Source: Levilinea saccharolytica
GTDB taxonomy: Bacteria; Chloroflexota; Anaerolineae; Anaerolineales; Anaerolineaceae
DNA length: 64,000 nucleotides
NCBI RefSeq assembly: GCF_001306035.1
Contig: NZ_LGCM01000034.1
Coordinates: 1-64,000, forward strand
Direction: 5' to 3'
Shown: piece after piece, positions 8,817 to 16,410 of the stretch
How positions within the stretch are numbered: the first letter of the stretch is position 1
Layout: each line of letters starts with the position of its first letter
Translations under genes and position numbers: made by a program
Notes under the pieces: model-generated
Told to the model about the DNA's origin: nothing
Databases searched by the model: none
The model's input: only the letters and a program-made list of their open reading frames with translations

Positions 8817-9830
8817 TCAGTCCCAATGCAGGATCTTGAGGCGTTCTTCGCCCCAGCGGATAGCGTCCGAGATGCCCTGTTCGATGGGCAGTTCGGCTTT
8901 CCAGCCCAGCAGGTCCCAGGCGCGCCCGGCGCTGGCATAGGCCCCGGCCACGTCGCCAGGGCGCGAGGGGGCTTCGCGGGTGGGCAGGGATTGGCCGTAC
9001 ACCTTCTCAAAGGCGGTGACCATCTCGCGCACGGTCACGCCGTGGCCGGTGCCCAGGTTGATGACCAGATAGGGATCCTGAAGCTGTCCGGCGCGTTCGA
9101 AGGCACGTTCAAAGCCCTCCACTGCCAGGATGTGCGCGCGGGCCAGATCCCAGACGTGGATGTAATCGCGGATGCCGGTGCCGTCTCGGGTGGCCCAATG
9201 GGTTCCGGTGATTTCAAACACGGGCTGCTTGCCCAGGGCGGTTTCGACCAGCTTGCCCACGACATGCGATGGGTTTTTGACATGGATGCCGGAGCGCATT
9301 TTGGGGTCGGCCCCAATGGGGTTGAAATAGCGCAGGGCGATGCCCTTCATGCCGTACGCGGCGCAGAAATCGCGCAGGATCATTTCCATCATGAATTTGG
9401 TGCGCGAATAGGGGCTGTTGGGGGCCAGAGGGGCCTCTTCGGTGACCATATAGCCGGGGACTTCATCATAAATGGCCGCGGACGAGCTGAAGACGATGCG
9501 GTTGTAGCCCAGGCGGTTGAGGGTGTGGAACAGTTCCAGCGATTTGGCCACGTTCTCGCGGTAGTACAGGTAGGGCTGCGAGGTCGATTCGGGCACGACG
9601 ATCAGCGCGGCGCAGTGGATGGTGGCGTAGATGTCGGGGTGGTCGCGGAAGACCTGCTCCAGGGCGGCGCTGTCGGCGATGTCGGCCTGGTAGAAGATGC
9701 GCCCGCGGGTGAACTCTGGGCGGCCGGTGACCAGCGAATCGAGGATGATGGGGGTGTGGCCCTGGTCTTCCAGTGCGGAACAGATGGTGCTGCCGATGTA
9801 GCCGGCCCCTCCGGTGATGAGAACTTTCAT
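8817..9830 (-). CDS. galE: UDP-glucose 4-epimerase
   Basis: A 337-residue extended short-chain dehydrogenase that would interconvert UDP-glucose and UDP-galactose in the cytoplasm. The NAD-binding GGAGYIG is at residues 7-13, the catalytic YxxxK is Y141-K145 (YSRTK) and the SSSAAIY serine block is just before it. Length equals that of typical GalE. It is the last gene of a leftward operon with a GT2 glycosyltransferase and a GT-C-like membrane protein. Its ATG overlaps the upstream stop (ATGA), so it probably supplies sugar nucleotides for the same glycan pathway. A related 4-epimerase with another UDP-sugar substrate cannot be excluded. Confidence 0.9.
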   Translation of the reverse strand: MKVLITGGAGYIGSTICSALEDQGHTPIILDSLVTGRPEFTRGRIFYQADIADSAALEQVFRDHPDIYATIHCAALIVVPESTSQPYLYYRENVAKSLELFHTLNRLGYNRIVFSSSAAIYDEVPGYMVTEEAPLAPNSPYSRTKFMMEMILRDFCAAYGMKGIALRYFNPIGADPKMRSGIHVKNPSHVVGKLVETALGKQPVFEITGTHWATRDGTGIRDYIHVWDLARAHILAVEGFERAFERAGQLQDPYLVINLGTGHGVTVREMVTAFEKVYGQSLPTREAPSRPGDVAGAYASAGRAWDLLGWKAELPIEQGISDAIRWGEERLKILHWD

Positions 9831-11899
9831 TGGGTTTTCTCCCTTAAGTCGTTAAGTGCAGATTCTGCCGGGCACCCCAGATCGGTGCGAACTTGGCCGC
9901 TGGCAGCGGCCGCCGCGGGGTCATCCGGCAGGTCATTGGCAATGCGGCCCCACAGGCGGCACAAGGCGGGCTGCATGAGGGGGGTAATTTGATGGGCTTC
10001 TTCGGTCAGCGCCAGGGCGCGTTCCAGGTCGCCCACGTGGGCGTAGCCTTCAATGAAGGGCAGCCGTTCGGCCGGATCGTTGGGGTGATCCGAGAGGGCG
10101 AAGGCCTCCTGCCCCAGATCGGCCACGGTCTGCCAATCCTGCTCCTGGCGAGCAAGCTCGGCTTTTTGATAATAATAACACCAGTTGTGGGGCGGCTCGG
10201 GGCCAAAGATGGCCGGGTCGGGGGCGGCAGGCTGCTGCGGGCCGCTTTCAATCCAGCCCCAATTGGAGAGGGCCGCGGATTGGCGCATGAGTTCGGGCAG
10301 CAGGCTGGTGTGGGCGTCCACGGCCGGGTCCAGAACGCGCAGACAGCCCGGCGGGGAGAAGGTGAGGGCCAGCACCTGAGCGGTGTTCCCGCTGAACCAG
10401 GCCGCCAGGTAATTTTGCTCGATGGGCAGGCCGCTTTGCAGGGCGGGCAAGCCGCGCCCTACGCGCACGCTGGTGAAATACAGCATGTAGGACATATCCT
10501 GGGTGCGGTTGTCGGGGGCGTAAATCCAGTTCAGGGGCGCGGTGAGGGTGTTGTCGCTGCAAAAATCCAGGGGCAGGTCGTTGAACAGCAGGGCGGTGCC
10601 GGGGGTGATGCCCGGCGCGCGCCAGGAAAGCTGCCAGAAGAGGGCTTTTTGAAAATTCCATTCGCGGCGGTAGGCGTTGGCGTCCTGAAAGTGCATGCCC
10701 ACGGCGGCCGCCACCAGCACCGCCAGCAGCCCAACGCGCATCCAGCGGCGCAGCGGCAGCCAGGCGATGAGGCCCGCCGTCCAGAAACTGGCCCCCAGGA
10801 CAAAGGAGAGGGTGAAGCGGCTGTTGGGGTATTCCAAACCCACGGGCAGGCCGGTGAGCCAGAAGGGCCAGCCGCCCAAGAGCAGCCCGGCCCCGCCCAG
10901 CAGCAGGGCGGGTTTGGCCCAGGCGGCGCGCGGGCTTTCAGCGCGCGTCAGGCCCAGGTACAGGCCGGTCAGCCCGGCGGCGGCCGTCACCAGGGCGGCG
11001 AAGAGCTGAATGGTGCGCGTGCCAAACACGGCCGCGTCCGGCAGGCGGAAGGCATGCGCCCAGGCGCCGAAGCTGACCACGAAGACATCGCGCACCACCG
11101 TCCGGGCCAGTTGGGCCAGGGCCTGCAGGGGGGCGCTTTGCAGCTGGGTGAGCAGGCCCAGCTCGTAATTTTGAGTTTGGAAGCGGAAGAAGAAGGCCCG
11201 CCAGACGGCAGCGCCCAGGAAGAGCAGGGCATAGGGCAGCCCGCGCCGCAGAGTCTGGCGCAGGCGGCCGCGCGCGGGGAGGGCGGATTCACCCGCCAGC
11301 ACCCACAGCCACACGGCGCGCAGCAGCTCCAGCACGAAGAAATATTCCATCATCATCAGGTTGGCCAGCGAGGTCAGCAGGGCCAGGGCGGTCCACAGCG
11401 CAGTGCGGCGCGGCTGACGGAAGGCCAGCGCGGTGAACATATAGGATGAAAAGAACAGGGTGAGGACGATGAAAAAGTGGCCGTAGGTGATGGCGATGGC
11501 CTGCTGGTCAAAGCCGGGGTAAACCACATACAGCAGGCTGATCCACAGGGCGGCTTCGGCGTGCTTGGGCCACAACGTGCGCACGGCTCCCCACAGGCTG
11601 ACGGCGCTGAGCCAATGCCACACCAGACCGAAGATTTGCCAGCCGAGGGGCGAGGAGCCCACCAGCGCAGTGCTCAGCGGGTACAGCAGCCCCCAGATGG
11701 GCCGGTTGGTGGAAAAATAGCGCGCCAGACCTTCAGGGCCGAGCTTCTGCGAGATCCACACAAAGGCCCAGTCGTCCCAATAGAACCCCAGCCAGGGCAG
11801 GAGGACAGCGTAACTGAGCAGACTGGCGCCCAGCAGGGCCAGGGGGGCGCTCCAGACGGGGGCGCGAAGGGCGGATAAGCGGCGAAGGAAAGCGGACAT
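9827..11899 (-). CDS. Polytopic membrane protein, GT-C glycosyltransferase-like
   Basis: A 690-residue protein with about ten or more hydrophobic segments in the first 430 residues and a soluble C-terminal part. The motif FYWDDWAFVW lies in the first extracytoplasmic loop, the position of the acidic catalytic motif in GT-C (PMT/ArnT-like) enzymes, which use lipid-phosphate sugars. The long soluble tail contains helical, TPR-like stretches around residues 590-670. ATG 11899 was chosen because the frame upstream of it overlaps the preceding glycosyltransferase gene. The neighbours (polyprenyl-type GT2, galE) fit a pathway in which the GT2 loads a lipid carrier and this protein transfers the sugar. 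Substrate unknown. Confidence 0.65.
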   Translation of the reverse strand: MSAFLRRLSALRAPVWSAPLALLGASLLSYAVLLPWLGFYWDDWAFVWISQKLGPEGLARYFSTNRPIWGLLYPLSTALVGSSPLGWQIFGLVWHWLSAVSLWGAVRTLWPKHAEAALWISLLYVVYPGFDQQAIAITYGHFFIVLTLFFSSYMFTALAFRQPRRTALWTALALLTSLANLMMMEYFFVLELLRAVWLWVLAGESALPARGRLRQTLRRGLPYALLFLGAAVWRAFFFRFQTQNYELGLLTQLQSAPLQALAQLARTVVRDVFVVSFGAWAHAFRLPDAAVFGTRTIQLFAALVTAAAGLTGLYLGLTRAESPRAAWAKPALLLGGAGLLLGGWPFWLTGLPVGLEYPNSRFTLSFVLGASFWTAGLIAWLPLRRWMRVGLLAVLVAAAVGMHFQDANAYRREWNFQKALFWQLSWRAPGITPGTALLFNDLPLDFCSDNTLTAPLNWIYAPDNRTQDMSYMLYFTSVRVGRGLPALQSGLPIEQNYLAAWFSGNTAQVLALTFSPPGCLRVLDPAVDAHTSLLPELMRQSAALSNWGWIESGPQQPAAPDPAIFGPEPPHNWCYYYQKAELARQEQDWQTVADLGQEAFALSDHPNDPAERLPFIEGYAHVGDLERALALTEEAHQITPLMQPALCRLWGRIANDLPDDPAAAAASGQVRTDLGCPAESALNDLREKTQ

Positions 11900-11924
11900 A
11901 CGGGTTCCAGAGAGGCGGAGGGAG

Positions 11925-12890
11925 TTAACGGGACGGTGGGGCGGGCGCGGGGGCTTCAGCGCGCACCACGTAGACGGGGCGGTGCTTGACTTCCTGAAAG
12001 ATGTAGCCGATGTAGATGCCGACCACACCCAGGGTGATCATGAGCGTGCCGCCCACCACCAGCAGCATGAACATGAGCGAGCTCCAGCCGGGGGCCAGAT
12101 TGGCGGTGTTGCCGGTGATCCAGAAGCTGAGCACATACACGGCCTCGGCCAGCGCCCCCAGCAAAAAGAGCACCCCCAGGGAGATGCCCATATAGAGCGG
12201 CACCAGCGAAAAGGAGAACACGGCGTCCATGGCCAGGCGGGTCATCTTGCGCAGGGAATATTTGGAATGCCCCGCCAGGCGCGCGGGCTGGGCAAAGGGC
12301 AGGATGACCGTGCGAAAGCCGATCCAGGCCACCATGCCGCGCAGAAAGCGGTGATATTCCGGCAGGCTGCGCAGGGCCTGCACGGCCGCGCGCGACAGCA
12401 GGCGAAAATCGGCCCCGCCGGGGAGGATGTTGGTGCTGCCCACGCGGTTGAGCAGGCGGTAGAACAGGGCGGAGGTGGCGCGCTTGAACCAGGAGAGTTC
12501 GTCGCTCTCCAGGCGCTGGGTGAGCACCACCTCGTAACCCGCCTGGGCCAGGGACAGCATCTGCGGGATGAGGGTGGGGGGGTGCTGGCCGTCGCCGTCG
12601 AGGGTGATGGTGAAGTCGCTGTCCGCGCGGTCCAGGCCCGCGCTGAGGGCCGCCTGATGGCCGAAATTGCGGCTGAGGGTCACCACGCGCACGCGCCCAT
12701 CCGCCTGGGCCAGGGCGGCCAGCTCGGCGGGGGTGCCGTCGCTGGAGCCGTCATCCACGTAGAGGATGGTGAAGGCGTAGGGCAGCGCATCCACCGCCTG
12801 GCACAGCTGGGCGTGAAAGGTGCTGACCACCCCCTGCTCGTTATACACCGGGATGATTAAATCAACCGTGGGATTCGTTTCGGCGCGCAC
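11925..12890 (-). CDS. GT2 glycosyltransferase, polyprenyl-phosphate sugar synthase type
   Basis: A 321-residue protein of the DPM1/GtrB/ArnC type that would transfer a sugar from a nucleotide donor to undecaprenyl phosphate. The catalytic domain has DLIIPVYNE, YVDDGSSDGT and LDGDGQHPP (acidic metal site). Two C-terminal membrane segments (about residues 235-260 and 268-295) are typical of GtrB. GTG 12890 is the start. An extended -10 element lies 6 nt upstream of it, so the mRNA may have no leader. It heads the operon with the GT-C-like protein and galE. Confidence 0.88.
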   Translation of the reverse strand: MRAETNPTVDLIIPVYNEQGVVSTFHAQLCQAVDALPYAFTILYVDDGSSDGTPAELAALAQADGRVRVVTLSRNFGHQAALSAGLDRADSDFTITLDGDGQHPPTLIPQMLSLAQAGYEVVLTQRLESDELSWFKRATSALFYRLLNRVGSTNILPGGADFRLLSRAAVQALRSLPEYHRFLRGMVAWIGFRTVILPFAQPARLAGHSKYSLRKMTRLAMDAVFSFSLVPLYMGISLGVLFLLGALAEAVYVLSFWITGNTANLAPGWSSLMFMLLVVGGTLMITLGVVGIYIGYIFQEVKHRPVYVVRAEAPAPAPPSR

Positions 12891-12896
12891 GGGCTT

Positions 12897-12905
12897 ATTA
12901 TATCA
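12897..12905 (-). promoter_or_regulatory. Extended -10 promoter giving a probably leaderless mRNA
   Basis: The minus strand reads TGATATAAT, a perfect extended -10 (TGnTATAAT). The expected transcription start, about 7 nt past the hexamer, falls on the GTG start codon at 12890. No -35 match is seen, as usual for extended -10 promoters. Confidence 0.6.
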
Positions 12906-13065
12906 GACCGCGGGGCGGGCGGCTTGGGCGGTTTTGCGGGCGCGGGTGGGGTTGGTTGTCAAATTGTAAGCCCGATTTTATTACCACTTTATTACCGTTA
13001 TCCGGTATACTAAAAATGCGCTTTAGCCGCACTCAACGCAGCGTTTTGACAGAGGGTAAGACTTT

Positions 13066-13572
13066 ATGGCAGAAAAAGTACTTGTGGCGTTCGCCACCCG
13101 CGCTGGTTCCACGGCGGAGGTGGCCCAGGAAATTGGCAAGCAGCTCATGGATGCCGGCTATGTGGTGGATGTGCTGGCGGCCCCCAAGGTGAAAGACCTG
13201 ACTCCCTACCGCGCGGTGATTTTGGGCAGCGCGGTGCGCATTTCGCGCATTTTGCCCGAGGCGGTTAAATTTATGAAGCAGCACGCCGAGGCGCTGGAAC
13301 ACCTGCCGGCGGCCTATTTTTTGGTGAATATGACCATGAAAGAAGATACCCCCGAACACCGCGCCGCCGCCCAGGGGTTTGCCGCCCCGCTGTGCGCGCT
13401 GAAAGAGCCGGTGAGCCTGGGGCTGTTTGGCGGCGTGTTCGATCCTGAGCGCCTTTCGGGCCTGTGGCGCTTTTTCATGTCCAAAAGCGACCTGCCCCGC
13501 GGTGATTTTCGCGACTGGGCGGCCATTCACAGATGGACGGATGAGCTGATCCCCAAACTGCCCGCGCCTTAA
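13066..13572 (+). CDS. Flavodoxin-domain protein (HemG-like)
   Basis: A 168-residue protein with the flavodoxin fold. The N-terminal KVLVAFATRAGSTAEVAQEI forms the first strand and the FMN phosphate-binding loop (T-R-A-G-S-T), and the length is near that of HemG-type protoporphyrinogen oxidases and related flavodoxin_5 proteins. It probably binds FMN and carries electrons in the cytoplasm or at the membrane face. The partner is unknown. ATG 13066 has GAGGG about 10 nt upstream, and a TATACT -10 candidate is at 13006-13011. It is a single-gene transcript ended by the 13-bp hairpin just downstream. Confidence 0.8.
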   Translation: MAEKVLVAFATRAGSTAEVAQEIGKQLMDAGYVVDVLAAPKVKDLTPYRAVILGSAVRISRILPEAVKFMKQHAEALEHLPAAYFLVNMTMKEDTPEHRAAAQGFAAPLCALKEPVSLGLFGGVFDPERLSGLWRFFMSKSDLPRGDFRDWAAIHRWTDELIPKLPAP

Positions 13573-13594
13573 GAATGCCCTACGGGTAAAAACC

Positions 13595-13631
13595 AAACGC
13601 GCTGTGAACCGGTGAGGCTCACAGCGCGTTT
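13595..13631. terminator. Bidirectional terminator between flavodoxin gene and tRNA-Leu
   Basis: A perfect 13-bp inverted repeat (AAACGCGCTGTGA 13595-13607, TCACAGCGCGTTT 13619-13631). On the minus strand it is followed by GGTTTTT, so it also ends the tRNA-Leu transcript. Confidence 0.85.
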
Positions 13632-13664
13632 CGCGCCTGATGTCAGGCTATGTTATAATCGGTG

Positions 13665-13746
13665 TGCCGAAGGTGGGAATCGAACCCACATACCCGAAGG
13701 TACACGATTTTGAGTCGTGCGCGTCTGCCAATTCCGCCACTCCGGC
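13665..13746 (-). tRNA. tRNA-Leu (anticodon CAA)
   Basis: An 82-nt type II tRNA. Acceptor stem GCCGGAG/CTTCGGC (one G-U pair), anticodon arm CACGA-CTCAAAA-TCGTG giving CAA, a long variable arm TACC-TTCG-GGTA, T arm GTGGG-TTCGATT-CCCAC, and discriminator A73 as expected for leucine. CCA is not encoded. It reads UUG codons. Confidence 0.95.
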
Positions 13747-13756
13747 CCGCACGCAA

Positions 13757-13785
13757 AGTATAACGAATAACCTCAGAAGGGTCAA
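13757..13785 (-). promoter_or_regulatory. Promoter of tRNA-Leu
   Basis: The minus strand reads TTGACC, 17 nt, TATACT, ending about 10 nt before the tRNA 5' end. It occupies the short space before the divergent ychF start (13796), so transcription of the two may interfere. Confidence 0.75.
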
Positions 13786-13795
13786 GGTATTAACG

Positions 13796-14866
13796 ATGCG
13801 ACTTGGAATTATTGGACTGCCTCAGTCCGGCAAAACTACGGTGTTTAACGCGCTGACGCGCGGCAGTGTGCCCACCGGTGCGGTCAGCGGCAAAATGGAA
13901 GTGCACACGGGTGTGGTGGACGTGCCGGACGGGCGCGTGGACAAGCTGAGCGCGATGTTTAACCCCAAAAAGACCATCTACGCCAAGGTGACCTACGCGG
14001 ATATCGCCGGGCTGGACGGCAGCGCGGGCAAAACCGGCATCGCCGGCACGCTGCTGAACCAGCTGACGCAGATGGACGGCTTTATTCACGTGATCCGCTG
14101 CTTTGAGGATGAGGCTGTGCCCCACCCCAACGGCAGCGTGGACGCGCTGCGGGATTTGAACATCATGGACAGCGAGTTTGTGCTCAATGATTTGATCTCT
14201 GTGGAGCGCAAGCTGGAACGCCTGGGCGAGGAGAAGCGCAAGGGGGCCGGGCGCGATAAGGGCCTGGTGGAGCGCGAGATTGAACTCTTCACGCGCCTGC
14301 ACGCCGCCCTGGGCGAGGAAATCCCGCTGCGGGATGTGCCCATTAACGCCGAGGAAGACAGGCTGCTCTCCGGCTTTGGCTTTCTCAGCCGCAAGCCGGT
14401 GCTGATTGTCTTCAACCTGGCCGAGGGGCAGGCCGCGCCCGAATTCAGCTATGCCCACGCCCACAGCCAGTGGGTGGCCTTGCAGGGTAAGCTGGAGATG
14501 GATTTGGCCCAGCTGCCGGCGGATGAGGCTGCGCTGTTTTTGGCCGAATATCAAATTGAAGAACCCAGCCTGTACCGCGTCATCCGCCTGTCCTACGACC
14601 TGCTGGGATTGCAGTCCTTCTTCACCGTGGGGCCGGACGAAGTGCGCGCCTGGACGGTGCGGCGGGGGGCCTTTGCGCCGGAGGCGGCGGGTGAAATTCA
14701 CACCGACCTGCAGAAGGGCTTCATCCGCGCCGAGGTGATTCACTACGACGACCTGATGACGCTGGGCGGCATGAACGAGGCCAAGGCCAAAGGTAAGCTG
14801 CGCCTGGAAGGCAAGGAATACCCGGTGAAGGACGGGGACATCCTCAACATCCGCTTCAGCCTGTAA
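13796..14866 (+). CDS. ychF: YchF-type P-loop NTPase
   Basis: A 356-residue member of the Obg-related YchF family, ribosome-associated ATPases involved in translation and oxidative-stress responses. The P-loop GLPQSGKT (residues 7-14) is followed by a coiled helical insertion and a C-terminal TGS domain (last about 80 residues, ending KDGDILNIRFSL). In most YchF proteins the P-loop reads GxPNVGKS; here it is QSGKT, and the specificity motif is NLAEG in place of NxxE/NKxD, which agrees with loss of GTP specificity. ATG 13796 is chosen because the longer frame runs through the tRNA. The gene ends at a strong terminator. Confidence 0.9.
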   Translation: MRLGIIGLPQSGKTTVFNALTRGSVPTGAVSGKMEVHTGVVDVPDGRVDKLSAMFNPKKTIYAKVTYADIAGLDGSAGKTGIAGTLLNQLTQMDGFIHVIRCFEDEAVPHPNGSVDALRDLNIMDSEFVLNDLISVERKLERLGEEKRKGAGRDKGLVEREIELFTRLHAALGEEIPLRDVPINAEEDRLLSGFGFLSRKPVLIVFNLAEGQAAPEFSYAHAHSQWVALQGKLEMDLAQLPADEAALFLAEYQIEEPSLYRVIRLSYDLLGLQSFFTVGPDEVRAWTVRRGAFAPEAAGEIHTDLQKGFIRAEVIHYDDLMTLGGMNEAKAKGKLRLEGKEYPVKDGDILNIRFSL

Positions 14867-14885
14867 AACCAGCCAACCCAACCAC

Positions 14886-14920
14886 AAAGCCCCCCAAGTT
14901 TGGGGGGCTTTGATTTTTTT
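14886..14920 (+). terminator. Intrinsic terminator after ychF
   Basis: A 12-bp stem (AAAGCCCCCCAA 14886-14897, TTGGGGGGCTTT 14900-14911) followed by GATTTTTTT. Confidence 0.9.
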
Positions 14921-14934
14921 GAGGATAGGGGGTC

Positions 14935-15753
14935 TCAGTCCTGCTTCCAGCGCTGTTCCAGCGCGGGCAGATCCACGCGGGAGGTCATATCCAGGCTGAG
15001 GGGGGTGACGGACACCAGCCGGTCAAACATGAGGGTGTGCACGTCGCTGTCGGGGGCCACCTGATCGGGGGTCACGTCCAGGCCGCCGCTGATGACGGCC
15101 GGCTCTTCCCAGGGGCCAGTGCGCTGGATGCGGGGGATGAAGTAGCGGTGGCGGGCCAGACGGGTGAGGCGCCAGGGGGTCTGGGGGGTGGCGTTGTGGG
15201 GCACATCAATTTTGAGCAGGTCCACATCCGGCGGCAGGCCTTCGCGCAGCACGCGGGCGGCAAACAGGGCGGTGAAGTGGGCCGCGGTGCTGAAATCCAC
15301 ATCGTCGCGGTGCTCCAGATAGGTGGAGATGTCTTCCAGCTCCAGCGAGACGGCCAGGGCGGGGATGCCCATGGAGGCGGCTTCCAGCGCGGCCCCCACC
15401 GTGCCGGAGACGGTAACGCTGAGGCCGGGGTTTTCGCCGTAGTTGATGCCCGAAACCACCAGATCCGGCGGCTGGGGCATGATCTCCATCACCCCGTGCA
15501 TGACCACCTGGGCGGGGGTGCCGCCCACGGCGTACACCGGCCATTCCTGCCCGCCGATTTGCAGGCGCTGCGAGAGGATGCGGCCGTCGGAGGTGGGCGG
15601 AACGGAGCGCCCGCTGCCCGACACCTGATCGCGCGGGGCGGTGACGTACACATACCCCAGGGCCGAAAGCGCCTGGGCGGCGGCCCACAAACCGGGGGAT
15701 TGGATGCCGTCGTCGTTGGTTAACAGGATTTGCGGGCGGGTGGCTGCGGACAT
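14935..15753 (-). CDS. surE: 5'/3'-nucleotidase SurE
   Basis: A 272-residue metal-dependent phosphatase of nucleoside monophosphates (SurE family), a survival and stress protein. The N-terminal ILLTNDDGIQSPG contains the metal-binding DD pair. VVSGINYGENPG and SGTVGAALEA carry further conserved active-site residues, and the length is normal. It ends close to, but on the opposite strand from, the ychF terminator. The leftward-facing neighbour upstream (cysteine hydrolase, 15845-16342) is not co-transcribed with it in an obvious way: surE starts at 15753 and the hydrolase stop is 92 nt upstream, so read-through is possible. Confidence 0.92.
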   Translation of the reverse strand: MSAATRPQILLTNDDGIQSPGLWAAAQALSALGYVYVTAPRDQVSGSGRSVPPTSDGRILSQRLQIGGQEWPVYAVGGTPAQVVMHGVMEIMPQPPDLVVSGINYGENPGLSVTVSGTVGAALEAASMGIPALAVSLELEDISTYLEHRDDVDFSTAAHFTALFAARVLREGLPPDVDLLKIDVPHNATPQTPWRLTRLARHRYFIPRIQRTGPWEEPAVISGGLDVTPDQVAPDSDVHTLMFDRLVSVTPLSLDMTSRVDLPALEQRWKQD

Positions 15754-15844
15754 GAGGGGGGTTCTTCTCCAGACGGGTCAAGATGGCGGACGGGCGGTGC
15801 TCCGCCGCGTCCGTGAGGTGGATTATACCCGATGCAGGCGGGCT

Positions 15845-16342
15845 TTAGCCCAGCACTTTTTTCAGCGCGCCGAAGGAGATGACGTCGTTGATGCGCTCCA
15901 CAAAGGGGATGTGGCTGGGCTCCACGCTGGCCAGGGCGCCGCGCAGCAGGATGGGGGTCAGGTCGCGGTCGGCGGCCCCGCGGCAGGTGGACAGGACGCA
16001 GTATTCGGCGCAGAAGCCGGTGAGGATGACCGTATCCACGCCCTGGCGGCGCAGCTCGTCTTCGAGGGCGGTGCGGTTGAAGGCGTTGCCGTAGGTCTTG
16101 TGAATGTGCACATCGCCGGGCAGGATGTGCAAGGTGTCGGGCAGGTCGAAGCCGGGCTGGCCGGGGACGAGGTTGTCTTCGGGTTCCACATGCTGAATGC
16201 AGACCACGGGCAGGCCTTTTTCACGGAAGAGGGCGATGGCGGCGTTGGTGTATTCCACGGCGTCCGCCAGCGATTCGGCGGCGGCGGGGCCGATGTCGTA
16301 AAAGGCTTTTTGGATGTCGATTACAAGTAAGGCGGGTTTCAT
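15845..16342 (-). CDS. Cysteine hydrolase, isochorismatase family
   Basis: A 165-residue enzyme of the isochorismatase-like fold (nicotinamidase, isochorismatase and amidohydrolase group). Catalytic Asp in VIDIQKAF near residue 8 and the nucleophile Cys region TGFCAEYCV near residue 110 are visible. The bulge before the Cys that marks the family is present. ATG 16342 (MKPALLVIDIQ) has AGGAG upstream and agrees with the family start. A longer frame to 16399 has no support. The substrate is not predictable: many members hydrolyse nicotinamide, biuret, ureidoacrylate or similar amides. It lies just downstream of the restriction-modification genes but belongs to the higher-GC host sequence. Confidence 0.82.
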   Translation of the reverse strand: MKPALLVIDIQKAFYDIGPAAAESLADAVEYTNAAIALFREKGLPVVCIQHVEPEDNLVPGQPGFDLPDTLHILPGDVHIHKTYGNAFNRTALEDELRRQGVDTVILTGFCAEYCVLSTCRGAADRDLTPILLRGALASVEPSHIPFVERINDVISFGALKKVLG

Positions 16343-16410
16343 GGGAAAGGCTCCTGGGGGGTAAGTAAGAAATCCTTGATATTTTAGATGCTTGCTCAAG
16401 GAGGAATGGG

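Noticed and set aside
13640-13795. N-terminal extension of the ychF frame
   Set aside because: It would translate the antisense of tRNA-Leu; the family start and spacing support ATG 13796.
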